Assembly (NCBI RefSeq): GCF_002858675.1
Contig: NZ_PJZF01000019.1
Coordinates: 1-64,000, forward strand
Length of the DNA stretch: 64,000 nt
Direction of reading: 5' to 3'
DNA from: Chimaeribacter californicus
Lineage (GTDB): Bacteria; Pseudomonadota; Gammaproteobacteria; Enterobacterales; Enterobacteriaceae
Under the pieces are notes generated by a model. That model was not told the origin of the DNA and ran no database searches. It worked only from the letters and a program-made list of their open reading frames with translations. The first letter of the stretch is position 1, and each line of letters starts with the position of its first letter. The translations under genes and the position numbers were made by a program. Below are positions 1-9,588 of the stretch, one piece after another.

Positions 1-147
1 AAAAGCTTGATTTGCTAAGTTAATAGCGATGCTCAAAGGTTACTGTTCTAAATTTCTTTAGGTAGTCACTCTTCAAGACTTAATATTTTTTGCATCCGGA
101 GATGCTGATATCGTCTTGTGAGTGCCCACACAGATTGTCTGATAAAT

Positions 148-159
148 TGTTAAAGAGCA
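148..159 (-). promoter_or_regulatory. boxA antitermination element
   Basis: The minus strand reads TGCTCTTTAACA, the canonical boxA bound by NusB/S10 in rRNA leaders. It is followed by the conserved segment beginning ATTTATCAGAC. This identifies the upstream region as an rrn leader even though no rRNA gene is inside the window. Confidence 0.93.
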
Positions 160-198
160 GTGAGTTACGCGCTTTCGCTTGCTAACTCGAGGTGGCGT

Positions 199-226
199 AT
201 ATTACGCTTTCCTCTTTCAGAGTCAA
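199..226 (-). promoter_or_regulatory. rrn P2 promoter
   Basis: Minus-strand -35 TTGACT (221-226), 16-bp spacer, -10 TAATAT (199-204). It lies about 100 bp downstream of P1, the usual tandem arrangement of enterobacterial rrn operons. Confidence 0.85.
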
Positions 227-295
227 CCTCTTTTTTCAGAAGTTTTTCTCTTTCGTTTTGGCTGCTTGTGAAGTGAATCACTTGCGCCGTGTCGA

Positions 296-332
296 TGGAG
301 GCGCATTATAGGGAGCTGGCTTAAGATGGCAA
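296..332 (-). promoter_or_regulatory. rrn P1 promoter
   Basis: On the minus strand there is a -35 TTGCCA (327-332), a 16-bp spacer and a -10 TATAAT (305-310), followed by a GC-rich discriminator GCGCCTCC and a likely start A at 296. The 16-bp spacing and discriminator match E. coli rrn P1 promoters, which respond to growth rate, ppGpp and DksA. AT-rich sequence at about 333-355 could act as an UP element. Confidence 0.9.
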
Positions 333-381
333 GCAAATATCTTCACTTTTATTCTGCATGCTCTCTTTTCAACCAACCCGC

Positions 382-948
382 CTAGCTTTTACGCTTTTTG
401 ATGGCTTCCGGCAGGTCTGCCAGGCTATTTAACACCCAATCCGCGTAATGTTCACCGTCTTCGGTAACCGGTTTGCCACTTCTGACCAATACTTTCGTCC
501 CTACCCCAGCAGTGAGCCCTGCCTGCATATCTTCAGGCTTATCTCCTACCATATAAGAAGCTGCCATATCGATGTTGAGCTCCTGCTGCGCGGATAACAA
601 CATACCGGGGTGCGGCTTACGGCATTCACACTCCTGCCGGTACGCCTCTACGCTGCCTTCAGGGTGGTGCGGGCAGAAATAGATGCCGTCCAGATCCACA
701 TCGCGGTCTGCCAGAGACCAATCCATCCACTCCGTCAGTTGCATAAACTGATCTTCCGTGAACATCCCCCGGGCAATACCTGACTGGTTCGTCACCACGA
801 CCAGCGCAAAGCCCATCTGTTTCAGGGTATGACAGGCTTCAATGACACCCTCTATAAATTGAAAGTTATCGATCTCATGCACGTACCCATGATCAACATT
901 CAGTGTACCGTCTCGGTCGAGGAAAATAGCTGGAACTTGTTGTGCCAC
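382..948 (-). CDS. gmhB: D-glycero-beta-D-manno-heptose 1,7-bisphosphate 7-phosphatase
   Basis: Cytoplasmic HAD-family phosphatase that removes the 7-phosphate in ADP-heptose synthesis for the LPS inner core. The HAD nucleophile motif FLDRDGT places Asp11 and Asp13 as catalytic residues. The zinc ligands Cys92, His94, Cys107 and Cys109 sit exactly as in E. coli GmhB. A GTG start at 948 is chosen because AGGAG (956-960) precedes it by 7 nt and it gives the family's 188-residue length. An in-frame extension to 1104 is unlike the family. It is read toward the adjacent rRNA operon and divergent from metN. Confidence 0.96.
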   Translation of the reverse strand: MAQQVPAIFLDRDGTLNVDHGYVHEIDNFQFIEGVIEACHTLKQMGFALVVVTNQSGIARGMFTEDQFMQLTEWMDWSLADRDVDLDGIYFCPHHPEGSVEAYRQECECRKPHPGMLLSAQQELNIDMAASYMVGDKPEDMQAGLTAGVGTKVLVRSGKPVTEDGEHYADWVLNSLADLPEAIKKRKS

Positions 949-1032
949 GTTTTTGCTCCTGATGGCTGGAAAACCCGGCCAGTATCGCATGTTTTTATCC
1001 GGTGAGAGAGCGTTGGGGTGCAGCAATCTGCG

Positions 1033-1061
1033 TTGACTTAGACGTCTAGACACCTTACCAT
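1033..1061 (+). promoter_or_regulatory. metN promoter with MetJ operator (two met boxes)
   Basis: Two adjacent 8-bp met boxes, AGACGTCT (1040-1047, a perfect consensus) and AGACACCT (1048-1055, two mismatches), form a MetJ operator. They fill the 17-bp spacer between a -35 TTGACT (1033-1038) and a -10-like TACCAT (1056-1061), so bound MetJ-SAM should exclude RNA polymerase. In E. coli the metNIQ operon is MetJ-repressed from the same place. Confidence 0.85.
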
Positions 1062-1136
1062 CCGCCCCATGCCCTGACGTCAATGCTGGGGCCACTTTTA
1101 TCAAGCCACAGGCAACAGCGATAAAATAAGAAGAAC

Positions 1137-2168
1137 ATGATTAAACTTTCCAACATTACTAAAGTGTTTCAGCAGGGTTCGCGCACCATTCATGCGCTCT
1201 CTGACGTGACGCTTCACGTCCCTGCCGGGCAGATCTACGGTGTCATCGGGGCTTCCGGTGCCGGTAAGAGCACCCTTATCCGTTGTGTCAATTTGCTGGA
1301 GCGCCCAACCAGTGGGCAAGTTCTGGTGGACGGCACGGATCTCACTACCCTTTCTGAAAGCCAGCTGGTGCGTGCCCGCCGACAGATTGGCATGATTTTC
1401 CAGCACTTTAACCTGCTCTCCTCGCGTACTGTCTCCGGCAACGTCGCGCTCCCGCTGGAGCTGGACAATCAACCTGCCGCCGAGATCAAACGGCGTGTGG
1501 CTGAATTACTCGAGTTGGTCGGGCTTTCTGATAAGCATGATTCCTATCCAGCCAACCTTTCCGGCGGCCAGAAACAACGCGTGGCGATTGCCCGCGCGCT
1601 GGCCAGTAACCCCAAGGTATTGCTGTGCGATGAAGCCACCAGCGCGCTGGACCCGGCCACTACCCGCGCCATTCTGGAATTGCTGAAAGACATTAACCGC
1701 CGTCTTGGTCTGACTATTTTGCTGATTACGCATGAAATGGATGTGGTGAAACGCATCTGTGATCAGGTGGCGGTGATCAGTGGCGGCAAGCTGATTGAGC
1801 AAGATAAGGTCAGCGAAATGTTTTCCCACCCGAAAACGCCGCTGGCTCAGGCCTTTATTCAGTCCACCCTGCACCTGGATATCCCAGATGATTATGCCGA
1901 GCGGATGATTCCTGAACCGGCTTCCGGCCGCGTACCTTTATTACGGCTGGAGTTCACCGGCCAGTCAGTGGATGCGCCCCTGCTTTCTGAAGCAGTACGC
2001 CGCTTCAACATCAATAACAATATTATCAGTGCCCAGATGGATTATGCCGGCGGTGTCAAATTCGGCATCATGCTGACTGAACTGCATGGCGACGAGCCCT
2101 CCACCCTGGCGGCGATTCAGTTCCTGAAGGAACATCATGTGAAAGTTGAGGTTCTTGGTTATGTCTGA
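1137..2168 (+). CDS. metN: Methionine ABC transporter ATP-binding protein
   Basis: ATPase of the high-affinity D/L-methionine importer MetNIQ, at the inner face of the cytoplasmic membrane. Walker [10 protein letters not shown] is at residues 38-46, the Q-loop near 88, signature LSGGQKQR at 141-148 and Walker B VLLCDE at 161-166. A C-terminal NIL (ACT-like) domain at about 265-343 is the family's methionine-binding transinhibition domain. The 343-residue length is normal. It is the first gene of metNIQ; its stop overlaps the start of metI by 8 nt. The operator just upstream implies MetJ repression. Confidence 0.98.
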   Translation: MIKLSNITKVFQQGSRTIHALSDVTLHVPAGQIYGVIGASGAGKSTLIRCVNLLERPTSGQVLVDGTDLTTLSESQLVRARRQIGMIFQHFNLLSSRTVSGNVALPLELDNQPAAEIKRRVAELLELVGLSDKHDSYPANLSGGQKQRVAIARALASNPKVLLCDEATSALDPATTRAILELLKDINRRLGLTILLITHEMDVVKRICDQVAVISGGKLIEQDKVSEMFSHPKTPLAQAFIQSTLHLDIPDDYAERMIPEPASGRVPLLRLEFTGQSVDAPLLSEAVRRFNINNNIISAQMDYAGGVKFGIMLTELHGDEPSTLAAIQFLKEHHVKVEVLGYV

Positions 2169-2814
2169 GGCAATGATGTGGTTATTAGGCCGCGGCGTCT
2201 GGGAAACCCTGATGATGACCTTCGTTTCCGGCTTCTTTGGGTTTGTAATTGGCTTGCCGGTGGGTGTATTGCTCTATATTACCCGTCCCGGTCAAATCAG
2301 CGATAACCCGGCGTTCTACCGGTTCCTCTCGGCGCTGGTTAATATCTTCCGGTCGATTCCTTTTATTATCCTGCTGGTCTGGATGATTCCTTTCACGCGC
2401 ATTATTGTCGGTACCTCCATTGGCTTACAGGCTGCCATTGTGCCGCTGACCGTTGGGGCCGCGCCCTTTATTGCCCGGATGGTGGAAAACGCCCTGCTGG
2501 AGATCCCAACCGGCCTGATTGAAGCGGCGCGTGCGATGGGCGCTACCCCAATGCAGATCATTAAAAAGATTTTGTTGCCGGAGGCCCTGCCGGGTCTGGT
2601 GAATGCCGCAACCATCACGCTGATCACACTGGTAGGCTACTCTGCAATGGGTGGCGCAGTCGGTGCCGGTGGCCTGGGGCAGATTGGTTATCAATACGGT
2701 TATATCGGCTATGATGCCACGGTGATGAATACGGTATTAGTGCTGCTGGTGCTGCTGGTCTATCTGATTCAGCTCTGCGGTGATCGCATTGTCAAAGCTG
2801 TCACACATAAATAA
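2161..2814 (+). CDS. metI: Methionine ABC transporter permease
   Basis: Inner-membrane permease of the MetNIQ importer, 217 residues with several hydrophobic segments and the ABC-permease coupling loop [14 protein letters not shown] near residues 119-132 that docks on MetN. The ATG at 2161 is chosen because it gives the MSEAMMWLL start seen in E. coli MetI. It overlaps the end of metN, suggesting translational coupling. metQ follows after 62 nt. Confidence 0.97.
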   Translation: MSEAMMWLLGRGVWETLMMTFVSGFFGFVIGLPVGVLLYITRPGQISDNPAFYRFLSALVNIFRSIPFIILLVWMIPFTRIIVGTSIGLQAAIVPLTVGAAPFIARMVENALLEIPTGLIEAARAMGATPMQIIKKILLPEALPGLVNAATITLITLVGYSAMGGAVGAGGLGQIGYQYGYIGYDATVMNTVLVLLVLLVYLIQLCGDRIVKAVTHK

Positions 2815-2876
2815 CGGTCGTCATAATAGCGCCCTGCGGGGCGTATAATTAATATCCGTCTATAGAGGAAAAGGAT

Positions 2877-3692
2877 ATGGCTTTTAAATTTAAATCTCTC
2901 GCGGTAGTGGGTGCACTTCTGGGTACGCTGGTCCTGGCCGGTTGTGGTCAGGAAGAGAAAGATCCGAACCATATTAAAGTTGGGGTGATTGTCGGCGCTG
3001 AACAGCAGGTTGCTGAAGCGGCACAAAAAGTGGCTAAAGAGAAATATGGCCTGGATGTCGAACTGGTCACCTTCAATGATTATGTGCTGCCGAACGAAGC
3101 GCTGAGCAAAGGCGACATCGACGTTAACGCCTTCCAGCACAAGCCTTACCTGGATCAGCAAATCAAAGATCGTGGTTACAAACTGGTGCCGGTCGGCAAT
3201 ACCTTCGTGTACCCGATTGCCGGTTACTCTAAAAAAATCAAAGCCCTGTCTGAGCTGCAAAACGGTTCCCAGATTGCTCTGCCAAACGATCCCACCAACC
3301 TGGGGCGCTCTCTGCTGCTGCTGCAGAAACAGGGTCTGATCAAACTTAAAGACGGTGTAGGCCTGCTGCCGACCGTACTGGACGTGGTAGAGAACCCGAA
3401 ACAGCTGAAACTGGTTGAACTGGAAGCCCCGCAGCTGCCGCGCTCGTTGGATGACCAGCAAATTGCGCTGGCGATCATCAATACCACCTACGCCAGCCAG
3501 ATTGGCCTGACCCCAGCGAAAGACGGGATCTTTGTGGAAGACAAAGACTCACCTTACGTCAATATGATCGTTTCCCGCGAAGACAATAAAGATGCGGAAA
3601 ACGTGAAGAAATTTGTTCAGGCCTACCAGTCTGCGGAAGTCGATGAAGCGGCCAATAAAATCTTCAATGGCGGTGCGGTAAAAGGCTGGTAA
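2877..3692 (+). CDS. metQ: Methionine-binding lipoprotein of the MetNIQ importer
   Basis: Substrate-binding lipoprotein that delivers methionine to MetNI. It has a lipoprotein signal peptide ending in lipobox LAGC with Cys23 as the lipidation site, then an NlpA/MetQ fold to residue 271, the usual length. GAGGAAAAGG precedes the ATG. It is the last gene of the operon and is followed by a hairpin terminator. Confidence 0.98.
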   Translation: MAFKFKSLAVVGALLGTLVLAGCGQEEKDPNHIKVGVIVGAEQQVAEAAQKVAKEKYGLDVELVTFNDYVLPNEALSKGDIDVNAFQHKPYLDQQIKDRGYKLVPVGNTFVYPIAGYSKKIKALSELQNGSQIALPNDPTNLGRSLLLLQKQGLIKLKDGVGLLPTVLDVVENPKQLKLVELEAPQLPRSLDDQQIALAIINTTYASQIGLTPAKDGIFVEDKDSPYVNMIVSREDNKDAENVKKFVQAYQSAEVDEAANKIFNGGAVKGW

Positions 3693-3727
3693 CTACCCTG
3701 TTGCCGATTTTTACAGGATATCTCCAG

Positions 3728-3750
3728 GACGGGCTGCGGCCCGTCTTGTT
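3728..3750 (+). terminator. Terminator of metNIQ
   Basis: Perfect 7-bp stem GACGGGC/GCCCGTC (3728-3734 and 3739-3745) with loop TGCG, followed by a T-rich tract. It lies 36 bp after the metQ stop. Confidence 0.8.
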
Positions 3751-3805
3751 ATTTGTGCGATAGATTGTTTCAATAACGCCACTTTTATATAGCAGAGGAA
3801 CTCCC

Positions 3806-4213
3806 ATGCGCGCTTTACCTCTCTGTTTGCTGGCGCTGCTGCTTGCAGGATGCACCACCACACCGACCCACCCGCCGGCTTCCGCCAATAAACCGATCTT
3901 CTCTTCGCCTAAACCGGCCCGCCCTAAACCGGCTGTTCCACGAGCGGCACCGGTAAAACTGTATAACAGTGCCGAAGAGCTGGTCGCACAGCCCTTCCGC
4001 GATCTGGGCGCCGTGTCCGGGGAATCCTGCCAGGCTACTGCGCAAGCCGCTGCCCCCAACATTGCCACCGCCCGTAAAAAAATGCAGATTCATGCATCAA
4101 CGATGAAAGCCAATGCGGTGCTGGTGCATAAGTGTGAAATTGTCAGCGGCGCGGCAGGCTGTTATCAGCAGGCAGTTTGTCAGGGCACAGCACTGGACGT
4201 CACCTTTAAATGA
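3806..4213 (+). CDS. rcsF: Outer-membrane lipoprotein sensor of the Rcs phosphorelay
   Basis: RcsF senses LPS and outer-membrane damage and signals through IgaA to the Rcs phosphorelay. The signal peptide ends in lipobox LAGC with Cys16 lipidated. A proline-rich flexible segment (about 22-50) follows, then the globular domain with four conserved cysteines at 75, 110, 119 and 125, the set that forms two non-consecutive disulphides in E. coli RcsF. Length is 135 residues. Its stop overlaps the start of trmO (ATGA). Confidence 0.95.
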   Translation: MRALPLCLLALLLAGCTTTPTHPPASANKPIFSSPKPARPKPAVPRAAPVKLYNSAEELVAQPFRDLGAVSGESCQATAQAAAPNIATARKKMQIHASTMKANAVLVHKCEIVSGAAGCYQQAVCQGTALDVTFK

Positions 4214-4917
4214 CCGGTTTCAGCTTTCAGCAGATCGGGGTCATCCGCTCACCGTATAAAGAGAAATTCGCCGTACCGCGCCAGCCTGGGCTGGTGGAGG
4301 ATGGCGGTGGCGAGTTGCACCTGTTGCCCCCCTATAATCAGCCGGAAGCCGTACGCGGGCTGGACGCATTCAGCCACCTCTGGGTGATGTTCATCTTTCA
4401 CCAGACGATGGAAGGTGGCTGGCGGCCGACGGTACGCCCGCCGCGCCTGGGGGGGAATGCCCGGATGGGCGTCTTTGCCACCCGTTCCACCTTCCGCCCG
4501 AACCCGTTGGGTATGTCGCTGATTGAACTGAAAGGTATCCGGCAGCAGGGCAATGCGCTGATTCTGCAACTTGGCAGCCTGGATTTGGTTGACGGTACAC
4601 CGGTCGTTGACATCAAACCCTATCTGCCGTTTGCTGAAAGCTACCCTGAGGCACGTGCCGGGTTTGCCCAGTCGGCACCGGCCGCGGATATGCCGGTGCG
4701 CTTCTCCGCGCTTGCCGAGCAGCAGCTACAGGCAGAAAGCCGTGCCTATCCCCAGTTACGCCGCTTCATTACCCAGGTACTGGCCCAGGATCCACGCCCC
4801 GCTTACCGCAAAGGGGATGACGAGGATCGTGACTATGCGGTGCATCTGCTGGCATTTAATGTCCGCTGGCGGGTGCAGCAAAATGAGACGGAAGTCCTCA
4901 GCCTCGACAGGGTGTAA
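4210..4917 (+). CDS. trmO: tRNA (adenine37-N6)-methyltransferase (t6A to m6t6A)
   Basis: TrmO (formerly YaeB/TsaA) methylates t6A37 of tRNA-Thr(GGU), using S-adenosylmethionine on an unusual beta-barrel fold. The 235-residue protein has the family segments IGVIRSPY near the N-terminus and RSTFRPNPLG near residue 95, plus the expected C-terminal extension. It overlaps rcsF by 4 nt, as in E. coli, indicating co-transcription. Confidence 0.94.
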   Translation: MTGFSFQQIGVIRSPYKEKFAVPRQPGLVEDGGGELHLLPPYNQPEAVRGLDAFSHLWVMFIFHQTMEGGWRPTVRPPRLGGNARMGVFATRSTFRPNPLGMSLIELKGIRQQGNALILQLGSLDLVDGTPVVDIKPYLPFAESYPEARAGFAQSAPAADMPVRFSALAEQQLQAESRAYPQLRRFITQVLAQDPRPAYRKGDDEDRDYAVHLLAFNVRWRVQQNETEVLSLDRV

Positions 4918-5038
4918 TTTTCTTATCGCTCTCTTTTGCGCATACCCGCGGCACTGGTAAACTAAGTGACTTTTCATATTTTGGCCGCCCTTCCGGCAGC
5001 CTGATGCAATTTGCTGTTCTAATTGGAACCACTACATC

Positions 5039-6757
5039 ATGCGTACTAGTCAATACCTGCTCTCCACCCTGAAGGAGACCCCAGCCGACGCAGAGGTCAT
5101 CAGCCACCAGCTGATGCTGCGCGCCGGGATGATTCGCAAACTGGCCTCCGGGTTATACACCTGGCTGCCGACGGGCCTGCGCGTTCTGAAAAAAGTCGAA
5201 AACATCGTGCGCGAAGAGATGAACAACGCCAACGCGATCGAAGTGTCGATGCCGGTGGTTCAGCCTGCCGATCTGTGGCAAGAGAGCGGCCGCTGGGAAC
5301 AGTACGGCCCGGAACTGCTGCGCCTGGTTGACCGCGGCGATCGCCCGTTCGTGCTCGGCCCGACGCATGAAGAAGTGATTACCGATCTGATCCGCAATGA
5401 AATCAGCTCCTATAAGCAGCTGCCGCTGAATTTCTTCCAGATCCAGACCAAATTCCGTGATGAAGTCCGCCCGCGCTTTGGCGTGATGCGCTCACGTGAA
5501 TTCCTGATGAAAGATGCGTACTCCTTCCATACCACGCAGGAATCCTTGCAGGAAACCTACGACGCGATGTACGCCGCCTACAGCAAAATCTTCACCCGCA
5601 TGGGCCTCGATTTCCGTGCCGTGCAGGCGGACACCGGCTCCATCGGCGGCAGCGCCTCGCACGAGTTCCAAGTGCTGGCCTCCAGCGGTGAAGATGACAT
5701 CGTCTTCGCCACCGGCTCTGACTTTGCCGCTAACATTGAGCTGGCAGAGGCCGTCGCACCTAAAGCAGAGCGTGACGCGCCAACTGAAGCGATGCGTGAA
5801 ATTGACACGCCGGATGCGAAAACCATCGCGGAACTGGTAGAGCAATTTAACCAGCCGATTGAAAAAACGGTTAAAACCCTGCTGGTGCATGCCCGCGAAG
5901 AGAGCGGCCATAAACTGGTGGCGCTGCTGGTACGCGGCGATCACGAACTGAACGAAATCAAAGCAGAGAAAGTGGCACTGGTCGCTGTTCCGCTGACCTT
6001 CGCCACCGAAGCTGAAATCCGTGAACTGGTCGGCGCAGGCCCGGGCTCACTGGGCCCGGTCAATCTGCCGGTGCCGGTAGTGGCTGACCGCGCAGTGGCC
6101 GTCATGAGTGACTTCAGCGCCGGTGCCAACCGTGACGGCAAGCACCTGTTCGGCATTAACTGGGAGCGTGACGTCGCGCTGCCGCAGGTTGCGGACATCC
6201 GTAACGTCAAAGAGGGCGACATCAGCCCGGATGGTCAGGGCACCCTGCTGATCAAGCGTGGTATCGAAGTGGGTCACATCTTCCAGCTCGGCACCAAGTA
6301 CTCCGAAGCGATGAACGCCACCGTTCAGGGCGAAGATGGCCGTAACCAGACCATGACCATGGGCTGCTACGGCATCGGGGTCACCCGTGTGGTGGCTGCC
6401 GCCATTGAGCAGAACCACGATGAGCGCGGCATCATCTGGCCGGACGCTATCGCCCCGTTCCAGGTTGCTATCCTGCCGATGAACATGCACAAATCTTTCC
6501 GGGTGAAAGAGGTGGCGGAAGCGCTGTATAACACCCTGCGTTCACAGGGCGTGGATGTCATCCTTGATGACCGTAAAGAGCGTCCGGGTGTGATGTTCGC
6601 TGACATGGAGCTGATTGGTGTGCCGCACACCATTGTGATTGGCGATCGTAACCTGGATGCCGAAGAGGTGGAGTATAAAAACCGCCGTTCCGGTGAGAAG
6701 CAGATGCTCAAGACGGCTGAAATGGCTGACTTCCTGCTGAGCCAGATCCCGCGCTAA
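5039..6757 (+). CDS. proS: Prolyl-tRNA synthetase, bacterial type with editing domain
   Basis: Charges tRNA-Pro; class II aminoacyl-tRNA synthetase of 572 residues. The N-terminal catalytic half contains motif 2 around [17 protein letters not shown]. The YbaK-like insertion domain (about 220-400, including [11 protein letters not shown] and GPGSLGP) hydrolyses mischarged Ala-tRNA-Pro. Motif 3 ([10 protein letters not shown]) and the anticodon-binding domain follow. Monocistronic, closed by a strong terminator. Confidence 0.98.
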   Translation: MRTSQYLLSTLKETPADAEVISHQLMLRAGMIRKLASGLYTWLPTGLRVLKKVENIVREEMNNANAIEVSMPVVQPADLWQESGRWEQYGPELLRLVDRGDRPFVLGPTHEEVITDLIRNEISSYKQLPLNFFQIQTKFRDEVRPRFGVMRSREFLMKDAYSFHTTQESLQETYDAMYAAYSKIFTRMGLDFRAVQADTGSIGGSASHEFQVLASSGEDDIVFATGSDFAANIELAEAVAPKAERDAPTEAMREIDTPDAKTIAELVEQFNQPIEKTVKTLLVHAREESGHKLVALLVRGDHELNEIKAEKVALVAVPLTFATEAEIRELVGAGPGSLGPVNLPVPVVADRAVAVMSDFSAGANRDGKHLFGINWERDVALPQVADIRNVKEGDISPDGQGTLLIKRGIEVGHIFQLGTKYSEAMNATVQGEDGRNQTMTMGCYGIGVTRVVAAAIEQNHDERGIIWPDAIAPFQVAILPMNMHKSFRVKEVAEALYNTLRSQGVDVILDDRKERPGVMFADMELIGVPHTIVIGDRNLDAEEVEYKNRRSGEKQMLKTAEMADFLLSQIPR

Positions 6758-6780
6758 GCCAGGCTTATGCGTAATAAAAA

Positions 6781-6805
6781 AACGCCCTTAATTGGGCGTT
6801 TTTTT
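6781..6805. terminator. Bidirectional terminator between proS and nlpE
   Basis: Stem AACGCCC/GGGCGTT (6781-6787 and 6794-6800) with an A-run before and a T-run after, so it can end both proS (plus strand) and nlpE (minus strand). Confidence 0.9.
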
Positions 6806-6824
6806 ATGCGTTTTTCAGCCGGCG

Positions 6825-7529
6825 TCAGTCATCACACTTCTTACCGGGGCTGAACTGCGGCATGCTGTCCGGCACCAGCGTACGGGTTGGTTCCCCGCTG
6901 CGCGTGTCGGGCTGAAGAGCGTAATGCCCCGCCAGGGTCAGGAACACCGGTTCTGCCTCCTGATCATCCCCCCGCACTTTACGGAATGCGCGTTCCAGAT
7001 CGGTCTGGTGCACGACCGGATAGGTCTTACCGGTTGTACAGTCATGGAACATCGCGTTGCCCGCCTGCTGCCGGAACATCCCGCTCATGGTCATTGGGGT
7101 AGAAGGCAGCGGTGCCGTGACTGACTGCAACGTGTAATTGAACGCTGACGAGATCGGCGTTCCGTTACGGTCGAGCATCTCCAGGCTCTTCTCATGGGCG
7201 CGGAAGTAGCGCTTTTCACCTTCCCGTGAGGTCAATACCAGTTTGTCGGCCGTGCGCGCCCAGCGGCCATACGCAGCGAATACCCGGTTTTCTGCTGCCG
7301 CGTCTGTGGGTTTTTCAGCACCGGTATAATGCTCTTGTAAGACATAGGTGCCGTCTTCCGCCAGAAACAGGGAAGTTTCAATCCCGCTGCAATCCGCACA
7401 CGGCAACAGGCCACGATAGCTTTGCTCCATGGGCTGCAATGCCTGCTCCTGCGTATGGAACGCGCGGTGACAGCCAAACAATGAAAGCGCCCCCAATGAA
7501 AACAGCAGCGCCAGGGTTATTTTTTTCAC
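6825..7529 (-). CDS. nlpE: Outer-membrane lipoprotein, surface-sensing Cpx activator
   Basis: NlpE (CutF) reports lipoprotein-trafficking and surface-contact stress to the CpxA sensor. A lipoprotein signal peptide ends in LFGC, lipidated Cys20. The N-terminal domain carries the redox pair PCADC. The C-terminal OB-fold domain has further cysteines (DCTTGK and the C-terminal GKKCDD). GTG at 7529 is chosen because AGGAG (7536-7540) precedes it and it yields the VKKI signal-peptide start. Length is 234 residues. It sits after arfB, as in E. coli; yaeF of E. coli is absent here. Confidence 0.93.
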   Translation of the reverse strand: MKKITLALLFSLGALSLFGCHRAFHTQEQALQPMEQSYRGLLPCADCSGIETSLFLAEDGTYVLQEHYTGAEKPTDAAAENRVFAAYGRWARTADKLVLTSREGEKRYFRAHEKSLEMLDRNGTPISSAFNYTLQSVTAPLPSTPMTMSGMFRQQAGNAMFHDCTTGKTYPVVHQTDLERAFRKVRGDDQEAEPVFLTLAGHYALQPDTRSGEPTRTLVPDSMPQFSPGKKCDD

Positions 7530-7576
7530 AGTGCTCTCCTGCTGTGTGGCTTCCCGGTTGGGGCTTTTTGCCCATG

Positions 7577-7996
7577 TCATGCCTGGCGGACTTTACCACG
7601 CAGGGCTTTCGTGGAGGCTTTGCGGCTTTTGCCTTCCAGCCGCCGCACTTTAGAGGCTTTGGTCGGCCGGGTGGGCCGGCGCGTTTTTTCGACAACCACC
7701 GCCTGTTGAATCAGTGCCACCAGCCGGCTCAGCGCAGCCTCGCGGTTCATCTCCTGGCTGCGGTACTCCTGCGCCTTGATAATCACCACGCCTTCCGACG
7801 TAATAAGATGATGGGTCATCGCCAGCAACCGCTCTTGGTAGAACGGCGGCAGGCTGGAGGCCCGGATATCAAAACGCAGGTGGATCGCGGTGGAGGTTTT
7901 ATTCACATTCTGCCCGCCCGCGCCCTGCGCCCGGATCGCCGTCAGCTCTATTTCGTGGTCGGGCAGCGTCACGCTGTTTGAAATGATTAACGCCAC
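7577..7996 (-). CDS. arfB: Alternative ribosome-rescue peptidyl-tRNA hydrolase
   Basis: ArfB (YaeJ) rescues ribosomes stalled without a stop codon by hydrolysing peptidyl-tRNA in the P site. The catalytic GGQ is at residues 27-29 within [12 protein letters not shown]. The basic C-terminal tail that occupies the empty mRNA channel is present from about residue 105. Length is 139 residues. The GTG start directly abuts the yaeQ stop, so translation is probably coupled. Confidence 0.96.
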   Translation of the reverse strand: MALIISNSVTLPDHEIELTAIRAQGAGGQNVNKTSTAIHLRFDIRASSLPPFYQERLLAMTHHLITSEGVVIIKAQEYRSQEMNREAALSRLVALIQQAVVVEKTRRPTRPTKASKVRRLEGKSRKASTKALRGKVRQA

Positions 7997-8542
7997 TTAG
8001 CTCGCCTGTTGCCATTCGGTGAAGTGTATTTCCAGGTTGGCCTGCGCATCAGATAACCAAACCGTGCCTTCCTGAAGCGTAGCCTGTAAATCCATGTTCC
8101 GGTTAGCTAATCCTGCGAGCTTAGCCATCTGGGCATCATCCAGGAAACGGACGCTGAGGTTGCGCATCGCTTCTGCTTTCGGGGCCATTTGTGCCCACCA
8201 GACGGTAGCGGCGCGTTCGCCATAGGCATACAGCACCACCCTTGGTGACTGGTTGCAGGCTTTTTTCAGCCTTTTTTCGTCCGGCAGGCCAAGCTCAATC
8301 CACAGCTCCAGGCCGTTATGGTCATTACGCTGCCACAGTTCCGGCTCCCCTTCCGCACTCAGGCCCCGGGTAAAGTGCAGCCGTTCGTCTGCATGGCAGA
8401 TCCAGGCCAACAGGCGCAGCATCATACGCTGGTCAGTCTCGGAAGGATGCTGGGCAACGGTCAGGTTGGCGTCATAGAAAAAATTACGGTCCATGTCGGC
8501 AATGTTTATCGCCGCTTTATAAATTGTGGCTTTAAGCGCCAT
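7997..8542 (-). CDS. yaeQ: YaeQ family protein
   Basis: Conserved 181-residue protein of the YaeQ family (PD-(D/E)XK-like fold). Its molecular role is not established, although it has been linked to RfaH-related transcription phenotypes. ATG at 8542 is preferred: GAGG lies 5 nt upstream and the product begins [10 protein letters not shown] as in E. coli. A GTG 6 nt further upstream overlaps the ribosome site. First gene of the yaeQ-arfB-nlpE cluster. Confidence 0.93.
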   Translation of the reverse strand: MALKATIYKAAINIADMDRNFFYDANLTVAQHPSETDQRMMLRLLAWICHADERLHFTRGLSAEGEPELWQRNDHNGLELWIELGLPDEKRLKKACNQSPRVVLYAYGERAATVWWAQMAPKAEAMRNLSVRFLDDAQMAKLAGLANRNMDLQATLQEGTVWLSDAQANLEIHFTEWQQAS

Positions 8543-8653
8543 ATTCACCTCTCACATTAAGGGCAACAGTGTACTTGAAAGCGTGGGGCATCGGCCAGCC
8601 ATGCCCGGCCGCCGCTAAATGCCTGATGTCAGATGAAAGCCGGCCCGGGGCGC

Positions 8654-8682
8654 TGAACTCTCTGCGGTGCCTGTGCTATAGT
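8654..8682 (+). promoter_or_regulatory. Candidate promoter of yaeP-rof
   Basis: Extended -10 TGCTATAGT (-10 hexamer TATAGT at 8677-8682) with a weak -35 (around 8653-8659). It lies in the 226-bp divergent spacer between yaeQ and yaeP, about 80 bp before the yaeP start. Called by inspection only. Confidence 0.45.
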
Positions 8683-8768
8683 CGTTAGATAATGAACGTT
8701 TATCTTCATAGGACAATCAGCACGCTGGGCGTGTATCCTATCGGAATAAGCGCTCAGGGGAGGATATT

Positions 8769-8969
8769 GTGCGACAATATTGCGAGTTAGTACGCCGGTT
8801 TTATGCCGAGATCGGCAGTGGTGATCTTGGCTATGTGCCCGATGCGCTGGGCTGTGTGTTGCAAACATTGGACGAAGTGGCGGCTAACCCGGCACTTCCG
8901 TCCTCCGTTAGGGACCAGGCGGCGTTTGCCGCCGCTAACTTATTGGTGAGCGATTATGTCGATGAATGA
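8769..8969 (+). CDS. yaeP: YaeP family protein
   Basis: Small 66-residue protein, nearly colinear with E. coli YaeP ([15 protein letters not shown] core, ending LLVSDYVDE). Function unknown. GTG start at 8769 with GGGGAGG just upstream. It overlaps the beginning of rof by 14 nt, indicating a two-gene operon. Confidence 0.9.
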   Translation: MRQYCELVRRFYAEIGSGDLGYVPDALGCVLQTLDEVAANPALPSSVRDQAAFAAANLLVSDYVDE

Positions 8970-9216
8970 TGAGTATCAACCCATCAATTGTGATGACTAC
9001 GATAATCTTGAGCTCGCCTGTCAGAAGCATTTTGTTTTGACGCTGAAGATGCGAAGCGGAGAGATTGTGGAAGGCAAGGCAAGCGATCTGATTTCACGTA
9101 AGCGCGTGGAGTACCTGGTGATCGAAGAGGCCGGCAACGCACGGGAAGTGCGGCTGGATTACATTGCCAGCTTCAGCCATCCGGAACTGGGTACGGTGGA
9201 AGTCAGCATCGACTGA
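8956..9216 (+). CDS. rof: Rho-binding antiterminator
   Basis: Rof (YaeO) binds Rho near its primary RNA site and inhibits Rho-dependent termination. It is a small Sm-like fold of 86 residues with the family signature [16 protein letters not shown] at the N-terminus. ATG 8956 is preferred over 8962 because GGTGAG lies 5 nt upstream. The start is inside the yaeP coding region. Confidence 0.94.
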   Translation: MSMNDEYQPINCDDYDNLELACQKHFVLTLKMRSGEIVEGKASDLISRKRVEYLVIEEAGNAREVRLDYIASFSHPELGTVEVSID

Positions 9217-9232
9217 CCGTACCTGATGTGAC

Positions 9233-9259
9233 AAGGGCAGCCTGCGGCTGCCCTTTTTT
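9233..9259 (+). terminator. Terminator of yaeP-rof
   Basis: Ten-base stem AAGGGCAGCC/GGCTGCCCTT (9233-9242, 9246-9255) with a short TGC loop and a T-run to 9259. Confidence 0.9.
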
Positions 9260-9276
9260 ATGCCCACCCTCCGGCG

Positions 9277-9588
9277 TCAGGGAGTTTGGGAAGAATAGTA
9301 GGCCGCCAAATCGCTGATGTCCTGATCTGACAGATCCGCCGCATAGCCACTCATGATAGCTGCCTGACCGGCGCTGCGGTCGCCACTTTTATAGGCATGC
9401 AACGCGGCTTCAAGGTAGTCCTGCTGCTGCCCGGCCAAATTAGGGTAAATCGGGGCGGATGCTTTGCCGTCCTGCCCGTGGCAGGCCATACAGGCCGCCG
9501 CCTTCTCTTTCCCTGCTGCGCTGTTGCCCGCTGCCAGCGCCGGGCCGCTCAGCCCGAACGCCACCATTATCACCATTGCCCACTTCAT
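9277..9588 (-). CDS. Small periplasmic class I cytochrome c
   Basis: A 103-residue c553/c4-like monohaem cytochrome. It has a Sec signal peptide (cleavage near ALA-A, residue 20), haem-binding CMACH at residues 33-37 and a likely axial Met79 in [11 protein letters not shown]. It would carry electrons in the periplasm; the partner oxidase or reductase is unknown. Its ATG overlaps the tilS stop (TAATG), with AGGAGC inside the end of tilS, so it is translated from the tilS message. E. coli lacks a gene at this position. Confidence 0.9.
   Translation of the reverse strand: MKWAMVIMVAFGLSGPALAAGNSAAGKEKAAACMACHGQDGKASAPIYPNLAGQQQDYLEAALHAYKSGDRSAGQAAIMSGYAADLSDQDISDLAAYYSSQTP

Larger units (their letters stand above)
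1..296 (-). other. rRNA operon leader transcript (5' of 16S)
   Basis: Read on the minus strand, this is the untranslated leader of an rRNA operon, running from the P1 start (near 296) toward a 16S gene that should begin just left of position 1. It contains P2, a boxA antiterminator and the conserved stretch around 100-160 that in E. coli rrn leaders follows boxA. No mature 16S sequence is present. gmhB lies directly upstream on the same strand, as it does for rrnH in E. coli. Confidence 0.9.

Noticed and set aside
949-1104. N-terminal extension of gmhB
   Set aside because: Would run through the metN operator, lacks similarity to GmhB, and a GTG with a good ribosome site at 948 gives the standard length.
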